From JBCCMB01 sp039026555 (GTDB lineage Bacteria; Pseudomonadota; Alphaproteobacteria; Caulobacterales; Hyphomonadaceae), in contig JBCCMB010000101.1 in the NCBI GenBank assembly GCA_039026555.1, forward strand, positions 1 to 10,131: 10,131 bases of DNA, written 5' to 3'. The notes beneath the pieces were generated by a model. The model saw only the letters and a list, made by a program, of their open reading frames with translations. It was not told the DNA's origin and did not search any database. Position 1 is the first letter of the stretch, and every line of letters starts with the position of its first letter. The translations under genes and the position numbers were made by a program. Shown piece by piece: positions 1-6,849 of the stretch.

Positions 1-987
1 GCGTTTGATCAAGGCCGCGGGCGAATTGTGCACCAGTTTGACCAAATCGGCCTGGCGTCCCGCACCGGTTTTGAGGAAGACGCGCTTCAAATAAGTGCGC
101 GCGCTGGAGATCGTTACACCGCTGGCGGCGGCGGCGTCTTCAAGCCGATCTCCCTTCGCAATGGAGATGGCGATCGCGGCTTCGGCGCGCGACAAATTGA
201 ATAAATGCCGGACGGCGTCCGTGGACAATATAGTTCGTCGTTCCGGGTCGGAGGCGATAATGGTCACTCTTGGAGATTGGCCGTCCGGAGCTTCGCATTT
301 AGCAACCATGCTGATGTATCCAGTGGCCGTAGACCGATCGAGCGTTAGCCAATGGGGTCGGCCGTCTTGGTGCGTCGCGCAATCTGCAATCAAAGCGGCG
401 AACGCATCCCGATTGGACGCGTCGCGCGGCCGGCAAATACTGTCTTCATTAAGCGTCAGAGGGTCCGCCTCGCTCAAAAGATCCCGCCCGGCGGCGTTGG
501 CGTAGATCAGGCGGGCGTCTGGGCCGAGAATGAGCACCGCCGCATTGACGGCGTCGGCGGCTTCTTCGGCGTTCGCCGCCGCTGTTTGAAGCGCGGTGGA
601 GCTGTTCGCCAGCGTGTCTTCGATTGCGCTGATCAGGTCGTCGGTCTCGCAAGGTTTTTCTAAGAAGCGGACGATTTTGGCGTCGTTAATCGCCTTTAAG
701 GCTGTCTCATAGCTGCCCGTTCCTGTCAGCATGACGAAGCCGGTGGCGGCGTCGGGCCTGCGCGCTTTCATCTTCAGGAGCATTTCGATACCGTTTAGGC
801 CCGGCATTCTTAGATCGCTCACCACGACGTCGGCCGGCGCGGCTGCAAAGGATTCAAGCGCCTTCAGAGGATCGTCGTCGGATTGTATGATCCAATCAGG
901 ACGCCGCCGCCGCATAGACAGGCTCATCCCGCGCAACAGCGCCGGGTCGTCGTCAACAAAATGAATGGCCGGACGCTGGACGCTCAT
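1..987 (-). CDS. Response regulator: REC domain, PAS-like domain, LuxR-type HTH (3' end cut by window edge)
   Basis: Open from an ATG at 987 through all 329 codons to the window edge, so the C-terminus is missing by an unknown, probably small, amount. Residues 6-125 form a receiver domain: acidic pocket D12/D13, phosphoacceptor D58 in VVVSDLRMPG, switch threonine T88 in MLTGTG and the conserved K111 in FLEKP. Residues about 146-247 look like a PAS fold (AVLILGPDARLIYANAAGRDLL). Residues about 262-320 resemble a LuxR/FixJ-type DNA-binding helix-turn-helix (LSRAEAAIAISIAKG, then SSARTYLKRVFLKTG and RQADLVKL). It should therefore be a phosphorylation-controlled transcription factor. The Shine-Dalgarno match is weak (TTGGGCT just before ATG). 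The gene follows the SDR gene after 86 bp. No histidine kinase is visible, so signal and targets are unknown. An adaptor role is less likely because the HTH looks intact. Confidence 0.87.
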   Translation of the reverse strand, partial: MSVQRPAIHFVDDDPALLRGMSLSMRRRRPDWIIQSDDDPLKALESFAAAPADVVVSDLRMPGLNGIEMLLKMKARRPDAATGFVMLTGTGSYETALKAINDAKIVRFLEKPCETDDLISAIEDTLANSSTALQTAAANAEEAADAVNAAVLILGPDARLIYANAAGRDLLSEADPLTLNEDSICRPRDASNRDAFAALIADCATHQDGRPHWLTLDRSTATGYISMVAKCEAPDGQSPRVTIIASDPERRTILSTDAVRHLFNLSRAEAAIAISIAKGDRLEDAAAASGVTISSARTYLKRVFLKTGAGRQADLVKLVHNSPAALIKR

Positions 988-1009
988 AGCCCAATTTAGG
1001 CAGATCCGG

Positions 1010-1038
1010 CTTAAGGCCAGCTCTGCTCAAAGGGTCAA
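1010..1038 (-). promoter_or_regulatory. Candidate sigma-70-type promoter for the response regulator gene
   Basis: On the minus strand a -35-like TTGACC (1038-1033) is followed after 17 bases by CTTAAG (1015-1010). The -35 matches the consensus at five of six positions, but the -10 matches at only three. Initiation would give a short leader before the ATG at 987. The site lies in the 86-bp gap after the SDR stop codon, so the regulator may be transcribed separately. This is a pattern match only. Confidence 0.3.
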
Positions 1039-1073
1039 TTTGCACCGTTTTTCTTAAACGCTTGGATCAGGCG

Positions 1074-1838
1074 TTAGGGATGGTTCCACCAGGCGACATC
1101 GGAATAGGCGCGCAAATCCAGCTCATGCGTCCACGCTGATCGGTGTTGCTGCGCGACATGGTAATATGTGTCGGCCATTTTCTCCGGCAGTAGCAGGCCA
1201 TCCTCGGCGCCCCGTGTTTCTCGCAGCTTTTCGAACCGTTCTTCGCCGAGCATTTTTCCCAATGTGTCGGGCGCATCTACGGCGCCGTCGACCAAGATGT
1301 GCGCAACATGAATACCTCTGGGCGCGAATTGAGCGTTCAGCGTCTGGCACAGCATGCGGCGACCGCCCATGGCGGCGGCGTGCGAATGTTGCCCCGCATT
1401 GCCGCGCACCGCAGCTGTCGCGGAGGTTACGATGATTTTGCCCCCGCCGCGCGCCTCCATCAGCGGGCAGACCGATTTGGCCAGCCGGAACAGACCGAAA
1501 GTTGCGATCCGCCACCCCATCTCAAACGCCTTGTAGCTCGTGTCGTCCAAGGGTCGGTCCCCGATTTGTGCGCCGAGATTGTAAATGACCACCTCGATCG
1601 GGCCGATATCGGCTTCCACGGCCGCCACGCGCTCTTCGATCGCATTGTCCTCAATCGCGTTCATCAAGAACCCCGACGCCTGGCCGCCGTCAGCCTTGAT
1701 GTCGTCCACCAGTTTCTTAAGGCCCGCCTCATCGCTGCGTCGGCATAGCACAGCATGATAGCCTTCTGCGGCGAAGCGTTTGCCGACCGTTCCGCCGATA
1801 CCCGCACCGGCACCGATTACAAGACAAACAGGTCTCAT
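1074..1838 (-). CDS. Divergent short-chain dehydrogenase/reductase (SDR) family protein lacking the YxxxK pair
   Basis: A 254-aa protein, the usual length for a classical SDR. The N-terminal Rossmann nucleotide-binding motif is intact (GAGAGIG, residues 9-15), followed by R33/R34 after the second strand, which may favour NADP(H). The structural NNAG motif is altered to YNLGA (86-90). The serine of the catalytic set is present (S139 in IIVTSATAA). At the Tyr-x-x-x-Lys position the protein reads H153 and M157 (SHAAAMGGRR), so neither the general-base tyrosine nor the lysine is present. The C-terminal half keeps the SDR pattern (PRGIHVAHILVDGAVDAPDT). The start is supported by AGGGAG a few bases before the ATG. 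It lies 115 bp downstream of the amine oxidase gene on the same strand. Substrate unknown; it may be a non-classical reductase, a binding protein or a regulatory SDR. Confidence 0.85.
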   Translation of the reverse strand: MRPVCLVIGAGAGIGGTVGKRFAAEGYHAVLCRRSDEAGLKKLVDDIKADGGQASGFLMNAIEDNAIEERVAAVEADIGPIEVVIYNLGAQIGDRPLDDTSYKAFEMGWRIATFGLFRLAKSVCPLMEARGGGKIIVTSATAAVRGNAGQHSHAAAMGGRRMLCQTLNAQFAPRGIHVAHILVDGAVDAPDTLGKMLGEERFEKLRETRGAEDGLLLPEKMADTYYHVAQQHRSAWTHELDLRAYSDVAWWNHP

Positions 1839-1857
1839 CGAGTTTCTCCCTAATGTT

Positions 1858-1893
1858 GGTTCTAATAAAGAACCGAGTTTGGGAGATAATCAA
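1858..1893 (-). promoter_or_regulatory. Candidate promoter with overlapping operator-like dyad upstream of the SDR gene
   Basis: On the minus strand TTGATT (1893-1888) and TTTATT (1869-1864) are separated by 18 bases, a plausible -35/-10 pair matching consensus at four of six positions each. A perfect 6-bp inverted repeat, GGTTCT with AGAACC and a 5-bp spacer (1858-1874), covers the -10 element and the predicted start site. That placement suits a repressor site. No repressor gene is adjacent, so the protein that would bind is unknown. Confidence 0.35.
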
Positions 1894-1932
1894 TATGCGC
1901 GGTCGCAAGTGCGATGCGTTAAAGCCGGGGAG

Positions 1933-1969
1933 GGGCCTAATTTTCGATCGCTGCTAGGGTTTTAGGCCC
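1933..1969. repeat. Inverted repeat spanning the amine oxidase stop codon
   Basis: GGGCCTAA (1933-1940) and TTAGGCCC (1962-1969) are perfect 8-bp inverted copies separated by 21 bases. The right arm lies in the last codons of the amine oxidase gene and the stop codon (1954-1956) is in the loop. In RNA it could form a hairpin at the 3' end of that message. No U-run follows on the minus strand, so it is not a standard intrinsic terminator. It may be an mRNA 3'-end structure or chance. Confidence 0.4.
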
Positions 1970-3915
1970 GATGTCATGGCCGGGTTCTCGTCAAAAAAGT
2001 CGAATGGACGAAGCATGACGTCATGCCAAACGATCGGCATGACCGGCCAATCCTCGGCGCGGACGACGTGATGCATGCCCATGGTGTACCACGCGACAAT
2101 GTCGGTGTTCTCAATCGGTCTATTTTCCGCCGTCCATTCCGGCAGACCTTTGCCGGGCTTGCTCTCGGTGGGGTAGAGGCCTGCAGCGTAGAGTTCATCC
2201 GCTTTATAGGGCGTGACCCAGAAATCATGATCAATGAAGCCGGCGCGCCGGCGCGGATAATCGTCTTCCGACAGCAAAGTGCGGGCGGTCATGCCTCCGG
2301 CGATTTGAAAGGAGGTGGAATAGCCGTGCGCATTCTTCTTATCTGGGTTGATAAAGCGCCAAACCGCAGGCGTATTCAAATTCTTCCGCAGCTTCGCGTT
2401 TTCTTCGCGCTTTGCGATCACCGGTTCCGTCACCCAAAGACTCCGCCGCGAATTGTCTTCGGGAAGGATGACCTGCTTTAGCTTTGTCATCTCAAAGCTA
2501 TTTTCAGGACCGTCCACATCCAGATCAAAGCGGAAGCTGAAATAATGGCTGTGATTGACGCCGATAATGTGGTCGTCGACGAAGCGGCCATATCGATCCG
2601 CCGGCGTGTCGCTGTCGCTAGGTTCCGTTGCGTTTTTTTCCGTTGTCGCCATGGCTTGGACGATACCGGTGGAACCTGCGGCGACTTTGATCTGGCCATC
2701 CGTTTGGAAGCGGAAATCAATGATGTAATCATAATTTCCGAGCCGTGCGCTGGTGCGGGCGATCAATTCGCGTTTCGGCCGACCCTCATGTTTGTGCAGC
2801 CAATTGATGTCGCCGGAATAGGCTTCGAACAGGCAAACGGCTCGGCGGCGGTCTTTCGGCCGCCCAGTATCGTCGGCGACGATTTCGTCCATAAAGACGG
2901 CGGTTTCCGGACAATGAAGACCTGGTTCTAGCGGGTCGGCTATGCCGCCCGTCGAATACTCGCCAGCGTCAATAAAATTCTTGTCCCGCCACGCGCGCTG
3001 AGGCGCCATGTAGGGCACGAACATCTCCGACAAATGCCCTTCATACATAACGGGGCGTTCGCGGTCTTCGTCGTTCCACGTCACGGTCGAGACGATAATT
3101 CCCAATCGATGGTCGGGACGGACATGAAAACGCCAATTGTCCCATTTGACCATATTGCCATCCAGCGTGAAGCCATGGCCTTTGGGCTGTTCGACTTTAA
3201 TCGGCGCGTCGAATTCGCGGAGCGGGCCCAGAGAGCCTAGGTCATAGTCGGCGATGGTGTCGTGAATGTTCACGATCTCGTCGTCGCGGAATTCCAAAAT
3301 CTCTTTGGAATGCATGTCGACAATGACGGTGAAGCCTTCAATTCGTCGCGCCATGCTGTTGCGCGCGCCTACGGGATAGCCGCAGCTAACCACGCCGAAG
3401 CGGATGTCCGCCAATTCAGCTTCGCCAAGAAAGCCGCGCGGACCCGGCGAGCAGTCGACAAACATCGGATATTCGATTCCGCGTTTTTCCAGGGCTTCAG
3501 CGTAGCGCGGATCTTCTTTCACCTTGTCGACGATGTCGCTTCCATACTCGCCTTCCAGCCAGATCGGCTGCACATCTGTGCGTTCCACCCAATCTGTGAT
3601 GCGACGCGCTTTGAGATCTAGCGTCGCCTCGATCGTTGTCGGTCCCTCGCGCATAAACGCAATGGCTTTGCGCGGCAGGCTTTGGCCCTTTCGCCAAGAC
3701 CAGACGCGCCGCTTTTCCGGGGGCGCGAAGGTCACGCGGCTGAATCTGGTGTCGTCAGTGAGTTTGCCTTCGTCGGCCAAAATGGTCAGCACGTCCCAAT
3801 GCTCATCCCAAGATAGAGGGTCAAGCGGATGCGCCGGCGTCGCCAAAGCTGGGCTGGTCAACACCATCCATGCGGCCCATGAGAGGCTTAGCGCCTTGAG
3901 TTTCTGGATCACCAC
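1954..3915 (-). CDS. Secreted copper-containing (topaquinone) primary amine oxidase
   Basis: Oxidises primary amines to aldehydes, releasing ammonia and hydrogen peroxide, probably in the periplasm. The 653-aa product starts with a signal peptide (hydrophobic about 8-25, likely cleavage after PALA at 25). Catalytic features are in order: the proton-abstracting aspartate D316 (FIDAGEY), a cysteine pair C335/C361 at the spacing of the family's conserved disulfide, the topaquinone precursor Y395 in GNYDY, copper ligands H455 and H457 (NHSH), and the third ligand H616 before the RAEDWPVMP block; the C-terminal FFDENPAM is also typical. The position four before the cofactor tyrosine, usually Thr, is R391. 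It lacks the extra N-terminal domain of the longer E. coli TynA, so no gene symbol is given. The start is GTG, supported by AAGGAG five bases upstream. It has a 221-bp leader region of its own; substrate preference cannot be read from sequence. Confidence 0.95.
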   Translation of the reverse strand: MVIQKLKALSLSWAAWMVLTSPALATPAHPLDPLSWDEHWDVLTILADEGKLTDDTRFSRVTFAPPEKRRVWSWRKGQSLPRKAIAFMREGPTTIEATLDLKARRITDWVERTDVQPIWLEGEYGSDIVDKVKEDPRYAEALEKRGIEYPMFVDCSPGPRGFLGEAELADIRFGVVSCGYPVGARNSMARRIEGFTVIVDMHSKEILEFRDDEIVNIHDTIADYDLGSLGPLREFDAPIKVEQPKGHGFTLDGNMVKWDNWRFHVRPDHRLGIIVSTVTWNDEDRERPVMYEGHLSEMFVPYMAPQRAWRDKNFIDAGEYSTGGIADPLEPGLHCPETAVFMDEIVADDTGRPKDRRRAVCLFEAYSGDINWLHKHEGRPKRELIARTSARLGNYDYIIDFRFQTDGQIKVAAGSTGIVQAMATTEKNATEPSDSDTPADRYGRFVDDHIIGVNHSHYFSFRFDLDVDGPENSFEMTKLKQVILPEDNSRRSLWVTEPVIAKREENAKLRKNLNTPAVWRFINPDKKNAHGYSTSFQIAGGMTARTLLSEDDYPRRRAGFIDHDFWVTPYKADELYAAGLYPTESKPGKGLPEWTAENRPIENTDIVAWYTMGMHHVVRAEDWPVMPIVWHDVMLRPFDFFDENPAMTSGLKP

Positions 3916-3941
3916 GACTTCTCCTTCGCCAGGCTAAGCGT

Positions 3942-3957
3942 GGATCAAATCCGATCC
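3942..3957. repeat. Small dyad upstream of the amine oxidase gene
   Basis: GGATC (3942-3946) and GATCC (3953-3957) form a 5-bp inverted repeat with a 6-bp centre, about 27 bp before the GTG start. The size and place fit an operator or a leader-RNA hairpin, but such a short repeat could easily occur by chance. Confidence 0.2.
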
Positions 3958-4012
3958 TCACTTAGAGCGAGAGTTTGAAAGGAGAGGTGAGTGGGTGGGA
4001 ATACGCATTTTG

Positions 4013-4027
4013 GGCGCCAAAGGCGCC
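4013..4027. repeat. GGCGCC hairpin in the ptsN/amine oxidase gap
   Basis: Two copies of the palindrome GGCGCC (4013-4018, 4022-4027) are separated by AAA and can fold as a tight 6-bp GC stem. On the minus strand, the direction of ptsN transcription, CAAAATG follows instead of a U-run. On the plus strand T-rich sequence follows (GGCTTTTAAG), but no plus-strand gene is present. It could still impede ptsN read-through or structure the amine oxidase leader. Canonical terminator status is not supported. Confidence 0.3.
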
Positions 4028-4051
4028 GGCTTTTAAGATCTTGTTTTTTAA

Positions 4052-4079
4052 AGAATAATATTCACTGAGTAGAGTCCAA
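4052..4079 (-). promoter_or_regulatory. Weak candidate promoter for the amine oxidase gene
   Basis: On the minus strand TTGGAC (4079-4074) and TATTCT (4057-4052) are 16 bases apart within an AT-rich patch that contrasts with the GC-rich surroundings. The -10 matches at four of six positions and the -35 at three. A transcript from here would carry a leader of roughly 130 bases that includes the GGCGCC hairpin. Confidence 0.25.
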
Positions 4080-4136
4080 CGCAGGTGGTTTCCAAGCTTC
4101 AAGGCTACGCAAATTGCTGAGGCTGGGAGACGTGGT

Positions 4137-4604
4137 TTATGCAGCGTTGGTGGCGGTTGTGCCGGACAGTATGGCGAGCACCGCCTCGACGGAATGCGCA
4201 TCGCGAAGCGCCTTTCGCACATCTTCCTGGCGCAGCACGCGGGAGACCTTCGCCAGCGCGCGCAGATGATCGGCCCCGGCGGAGATCGGCGCTAGCAACA
4301 TAAAGACGAGGTCGCAAGGACGATCATCTATGGCGTCAAACTCGATGGGCGTTTCCAGACGGGCAAAGCCGCCGACCGGCTTGCTGACGCCTTCCACCCG
4401 TGCATGCGGGATCGCGACGCCTTCGCCGACGCCGGTGGACCCCAAGCGCTCACGTTCCAACACCGCGTCGAACACGGCTCGTTGGTCTAGTCCCGTCGCC
4501 TTTGCAAGCGCGCCGGACAATTCAGAAATCAAGTTCTTTCGACTGCCGCCTTGCGCCTTGGGGAGCACGGCGTCTGCAAGCAGCAGTCCAGAAAGGTTAC
4601 TCAT
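4137..4604 (-). CDS. ptsN: PtsN, nitrogen-regulatory PTS component EIIA-Ntr
   Basis: A 155-aa cytoplasmic protein of the PTS EIIA type-2 fold, the terminal phosphoryl acceptor of the nitrogen PTS (EI-Ntr, NPr, EIIA-Ntr). In known systems it acts through its phosphorylation state on potassium transport, stress responses and nitrogen/carbon balance rather than on sugar import. The phosphorylated histidine is H67 in GVAIPHARV, preceded by the usual ERERLGSTGVGEG run. The later DHLRALAKVSRVL segment (112-124) is also a family hallmark. Length is normal. It starts 33 bp after the hpf stop codon and probably shares its transcript. The Shine-Dalgarno is weak (TGAGACG upstream of ATG). The other nitrogen PTS genes, ptsP and ptsO, are not in the window. 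Confidence 0.94.
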   Translation of the reverse strand: MSNLSGLLLADAVLPKAQGGSRKNLISELSGALAKATGLDQRAVFDAVLERERLGSTGVGEGVAIPHARVEGVSKPVGGFARLETPIEFDAIDDRPCDLVFMLLAPISAGADHLRALAKVSRVLRQEDVRKALRDAHSVEAVLAILSGTTATNAA

Positions 4605-4637
4605 AATGTACGTCTCAGATATTCAATTCTGCGGCCT

Positions 4638-5222
4638 TTAAACCGCCGCCGCACCGGGGTCTACCCAGCCGACATTTCCATCTTTCCGGCGAAACACCAT
4701 ATTTAAGCCGCCATTACCAGCGTTGCGAAACATCAAAGCAGGCGCATCTATCAGTTCCAGCTGCATAACGGCCATGGAAACGGTCATTGTTTTCAAGCTG
4801 ACATCGGTTTCTGCGACGATTGCAGGCGCGTCGCCCGCCGGCGCCTCGTCTTCCTCCTCCGAAGATCGAATGACGCGCTCGGCGATCATTTCCTGCGGGA
4901 ACTGATTTTTGTCGCGCTGATGGTCTTTCAGGCGGCGTTTATAGCGGCGAACGCGCTTTTCGATTTTATCGAGCGCGGTTTCGAACGCGGCGTAGGCGTC
5001 GCCGCCCTCCCCATGCGCTTGCAAGGTTACGCCGGACGGCAGGTGAACGGAACAATCGACTTCAAACAAATGGGTTGGTTTGGCGACCACGACATTGGCT
5101 TCGCCCGTCTTATCAAAGTACTTCGACACGCCGGCTTCAAGCCCGGCGGCGATGCGTTCGCGTAGGGCGTCGCCTACATCCATTTGTTTTCCAGCGATTT
5201 GAACTTGCAATGGGCGCTCCAT
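4638..5222 (-). CDS. hpf: Long-form ribosome hibernation-promoting factor (HPF/RaiA/YfiA family)
   Basis: The ATG at 5222 gives 194 aa, the normal size of a long HPF, beginning MERPLQVQIAGKQMDVGDAL. Residues 5-102 are the ribosome-binding domain, which in known members occupies the 30S decoding/mRNA channel (DALRERI, then DAYAAFETALDKIEKRVRRYKRRLKDH with its basic helix end). An acidic linker follows (about 119-140, SSEEEDE). Residues about 143-190 are the C-terminal dimerisation domain (TMTVSMAVMQLELIDAPALM, MVFRRKDGNVGWVDP) that joins two 70S ribosomes into 100S dimers in resting cells. A longer in-frame start at 5345 would add 41 atypical residues and overlap the end of rpoN, so it was rejected. 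No strong Shine-Dalgarno precedes 5222. It lies 88 bp after rpoN and 33 bp before ptsN. Confidence 0.92.
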   Translation of the reverse strand: MERPLQVQIAGKQMDVGDALRERIAAGLEAGVSKYFDKTGEANVVVAKPTHLFEVDCSVHLPSGVTLQAHGEGGDAYAAFETALDKIEKRVRRYKRRLKDHQRDKNQFPQEMIAERVIRSSEEEDEAPAGDAPAIVAETDVSLKTMTVSMAVMQLELIDAPALMFRNAGNGGLNMVFRRKDGNVGWVDPGAAAV

Positions 5223-5310
5223 AGGTCGTTGCGGCGCAAGACACGCGCGTTTCCCGGCCCGGCGGGCGCGAAAATGATCGGGACGAGGTCGAAAGTCTAT
5301 CGCCAGATAT

Positions 5311-6837
5311 TTACGCGGACCGAGCGAGAATTCTCCGCCGCTCAACAGAGGAGGGAATTCTCAAAGACTCTCGATACTTAGCCACAGTTCTGCGTGCGAT
5401 GTCGACTCCAAACGCGCGTAATCGTTCGACGATTTGATCATCGGAGAGCACCGCATCGCAGGCTTCGGCGTCCACCAGCGATTTAATGCGATAGCGCACA
5501 GCTTCGGCGGAATGCGCTTCGCCGCCGCTGGTGGCGGGGATAGCGGCGGAGAAAAAGTATTTGAGTTCAAACATGCCGCGCGGCGTCGCCATGAATTTAT
5601 TGGAGGTGACGCGCGAAACCGTGCTTTCATGCATCTCAACCGCGTCGGCCACCGTTTTCAGATTCAGCGGTCGCAGCGATTGAACGCCTTCCGCGAAAAA
5701 GCCGTCCTGTTGGCGCACAATTTCTCGCGCCACTTTCAGTATGGTCCGTGCCCGTTGGTCTAGGCTTTTGATCAGCCAGCTTGCGTTGGCGTGGCAGTCG
5801 GTCACGAAAGTTTTTTCATCTTCGGTCCGTGCGACGGCGGAGACTTCAGCGTAATAGCTGCGATCGATTAGAACGCGCGGCAAGGTCTCCGTGTTGAGCT
5901 CCACCGAATACATGCCGTTCGGCAATTCACGTACGAAAACGTCGGGTGCGACCGTCGGGGCGCTCTCACCAGAATAAGCCGCGCCGGGGCGCGGCGTGAG
6001 GCTTTTGACCTCGGAAATCATATCGGCCAGATCGTCTTGATCGACGCCGCAAATCTCCACCAATCGTTTCAGATCGTGCTTCGCCAAAAGATCGAGATTA
6101 TCTATTAGCGCTTCCATCGCCGGATCGAAGCGGTTCATTTCTTTCAATTGCAGAACCAGGCATTCCTGAACGCTGCGCGCCATGACGCCAGTGGGCTCAA
6201 AGCCCTGGCAGATGTGCAGCACGTCCTCAATTTCGCCTTCGCTCGCGCCCAAGGCCGTCGCCAACGCGTCGAGGTCGCCGCGCATATAGCCGGCATCATC
6301 CGTTTCATCGATCAATCGGAGCGCGATCAAGCGGGCCGCCGGCGAGAGCGCGGCGACGGACAATTGCTCATGCAAATGATCTTTGAGGCTCAAGCTTTCC
6401 GCGGTTACGGATTCAAAATCAAAATCTTCGCCGCCGCCGCGTCCCGAGGACGCGTTGGACCAATCCAAGGAAGAAGAGGGGCCTCCTGCGGCGTCGTTTG
6501 ACGGGTTCGCCGGCGCGTCGGAGACGCGCTCGCTTGGACTGTCCGCCTCATAGACGTCCTCGCGGGGCGCGTCGAGATCGCCTTGAGCGGCGCCGACCGC
6601 GCCTGCATCGTCGAGTTTTAGCTCAGACTGGCTGCTGGTTTCGGGCGCGTCGCGGTCTGCAGCGACCGTCTCGCCGGCTTCGCCGCGTTGCAAGAGTGGG
6701 TTCTTCTCCAACTCCGTTTCGACATATTCAGCCAGCTCGATGTTCGACAGCTGCAGCAATTTGATGGCTTGCTGGAGCTGCGGCGTCATCACCAGGGACT
6801 GGCCCTGGCGCATCTGTAATTTGGGTGCGAGCGCCAT
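5311..6837 (-). CDS. rpoN: RNA polymerase sigma-54 factor
   Basis: A 508-aa sigma factor that directs RNA polymerase to -24/-12 promoters and needs an AAA+ activator to melt DNA. Region I (1-50) is canonical and glutamine/leucine-rich (MTPQLQQAIKLLQLSNIEL). Region II (about 51-140) is variable and acidic. The core-binding region follows (about 145-330). A helix-turn-helix lies near 392-412 (LKTVADAVEMHESTVSRV), followed by the FELKYFF segment. The RpoN box ARRTVAKYRE is at 481-490, just before the usual RIPSS end. No key element is missing. AGGAG lies nine bases before the ATG and overlaps the lptB stop codon, with 12 bp between the genes, so translation is probably coupled to lptB. hpf follows 88 bp later. 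No sigma-54 activator gene is in the window. Confidence 0.97.
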   Translation of the reverse strand: MALAPKLQMRQGQSLVMTPQLQQAIKLLQLSNIELAEYVETELEKNPLLQRGEAGETVAADRDAPETSSQSELKLDDAGAVGAAQGDLDAPREDVYEADSPSERVSDAPANPSNDAAGGPSSSLDWSNASSGRGGGEDFDFESVTAESLSLKDHLHEQLSVAALSPAARLIALRLIDETDDAGYMRGDLDALATALGASEGEIEDVLHICQGFEPTGVMARSVQECLVLQLKEMNRFDPAMEALIDNLDLLAKHDLKRLVEICGVDQDDLADMISEVKSLTPRPGAAYSGESAPTVAPDVFVRELPNGMYSVELNTETLPRVLIDRSYYAEVSAVARTEDEKTFVTDCHANASWLIKSLDQRARTILKVAREIVRQQDGFFAEGVQSLRPLNLKTVADAVEMHESTVSRVTSNKFMATPRGMFELKYFFSAAIPATSGGEAHSAEAVRYRIKSLVDAEACDAVLSDDQIVERLRAFGVDIARRTVAKYRESLRIPSSVERRRILARSA

Positions 6838-6849
6838 ATCCGCGAACTC

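Noticed and set aside
1074..1838. SDR gene as a pseudogene because catalytic residues are missing
   Set aside because: The frame is full length with a good ribosome site and an intact cofactor motif, with ordered family sequence on both sides of the active site, so a divergent functional protein is more likely.
3524..3937. Plus-strand open frame opposite the 5' part of the amine oxidase gene
   Set aside because: It is fully antisense to a gene with all catalytic motifs, shows no recognisable domain, and is a typical chance frame in GC-rich DNA.
4013..4027. Intrinsic terminator for ptsN at the GGCGCC hairpin
   Set aside because: The stem is short and no U-run follows in the direction of ptsN transcription, so it is listed only as a repeat.
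5223..5345. Upstream in-frame start extending hpf by 41 residues
   Set aside because: The added segment is arginine-rich and unlike the family, overlaps the end of rpoN, and the ATG at 5222 gives the standard N-terminus and length.
6197..6212. GG-N10-GC sigma-54-like spacing inside rpoN
   Set aside because: It lies within coding sequence, lacks further consensus bases, and shows how often this spacing occurs by chance.
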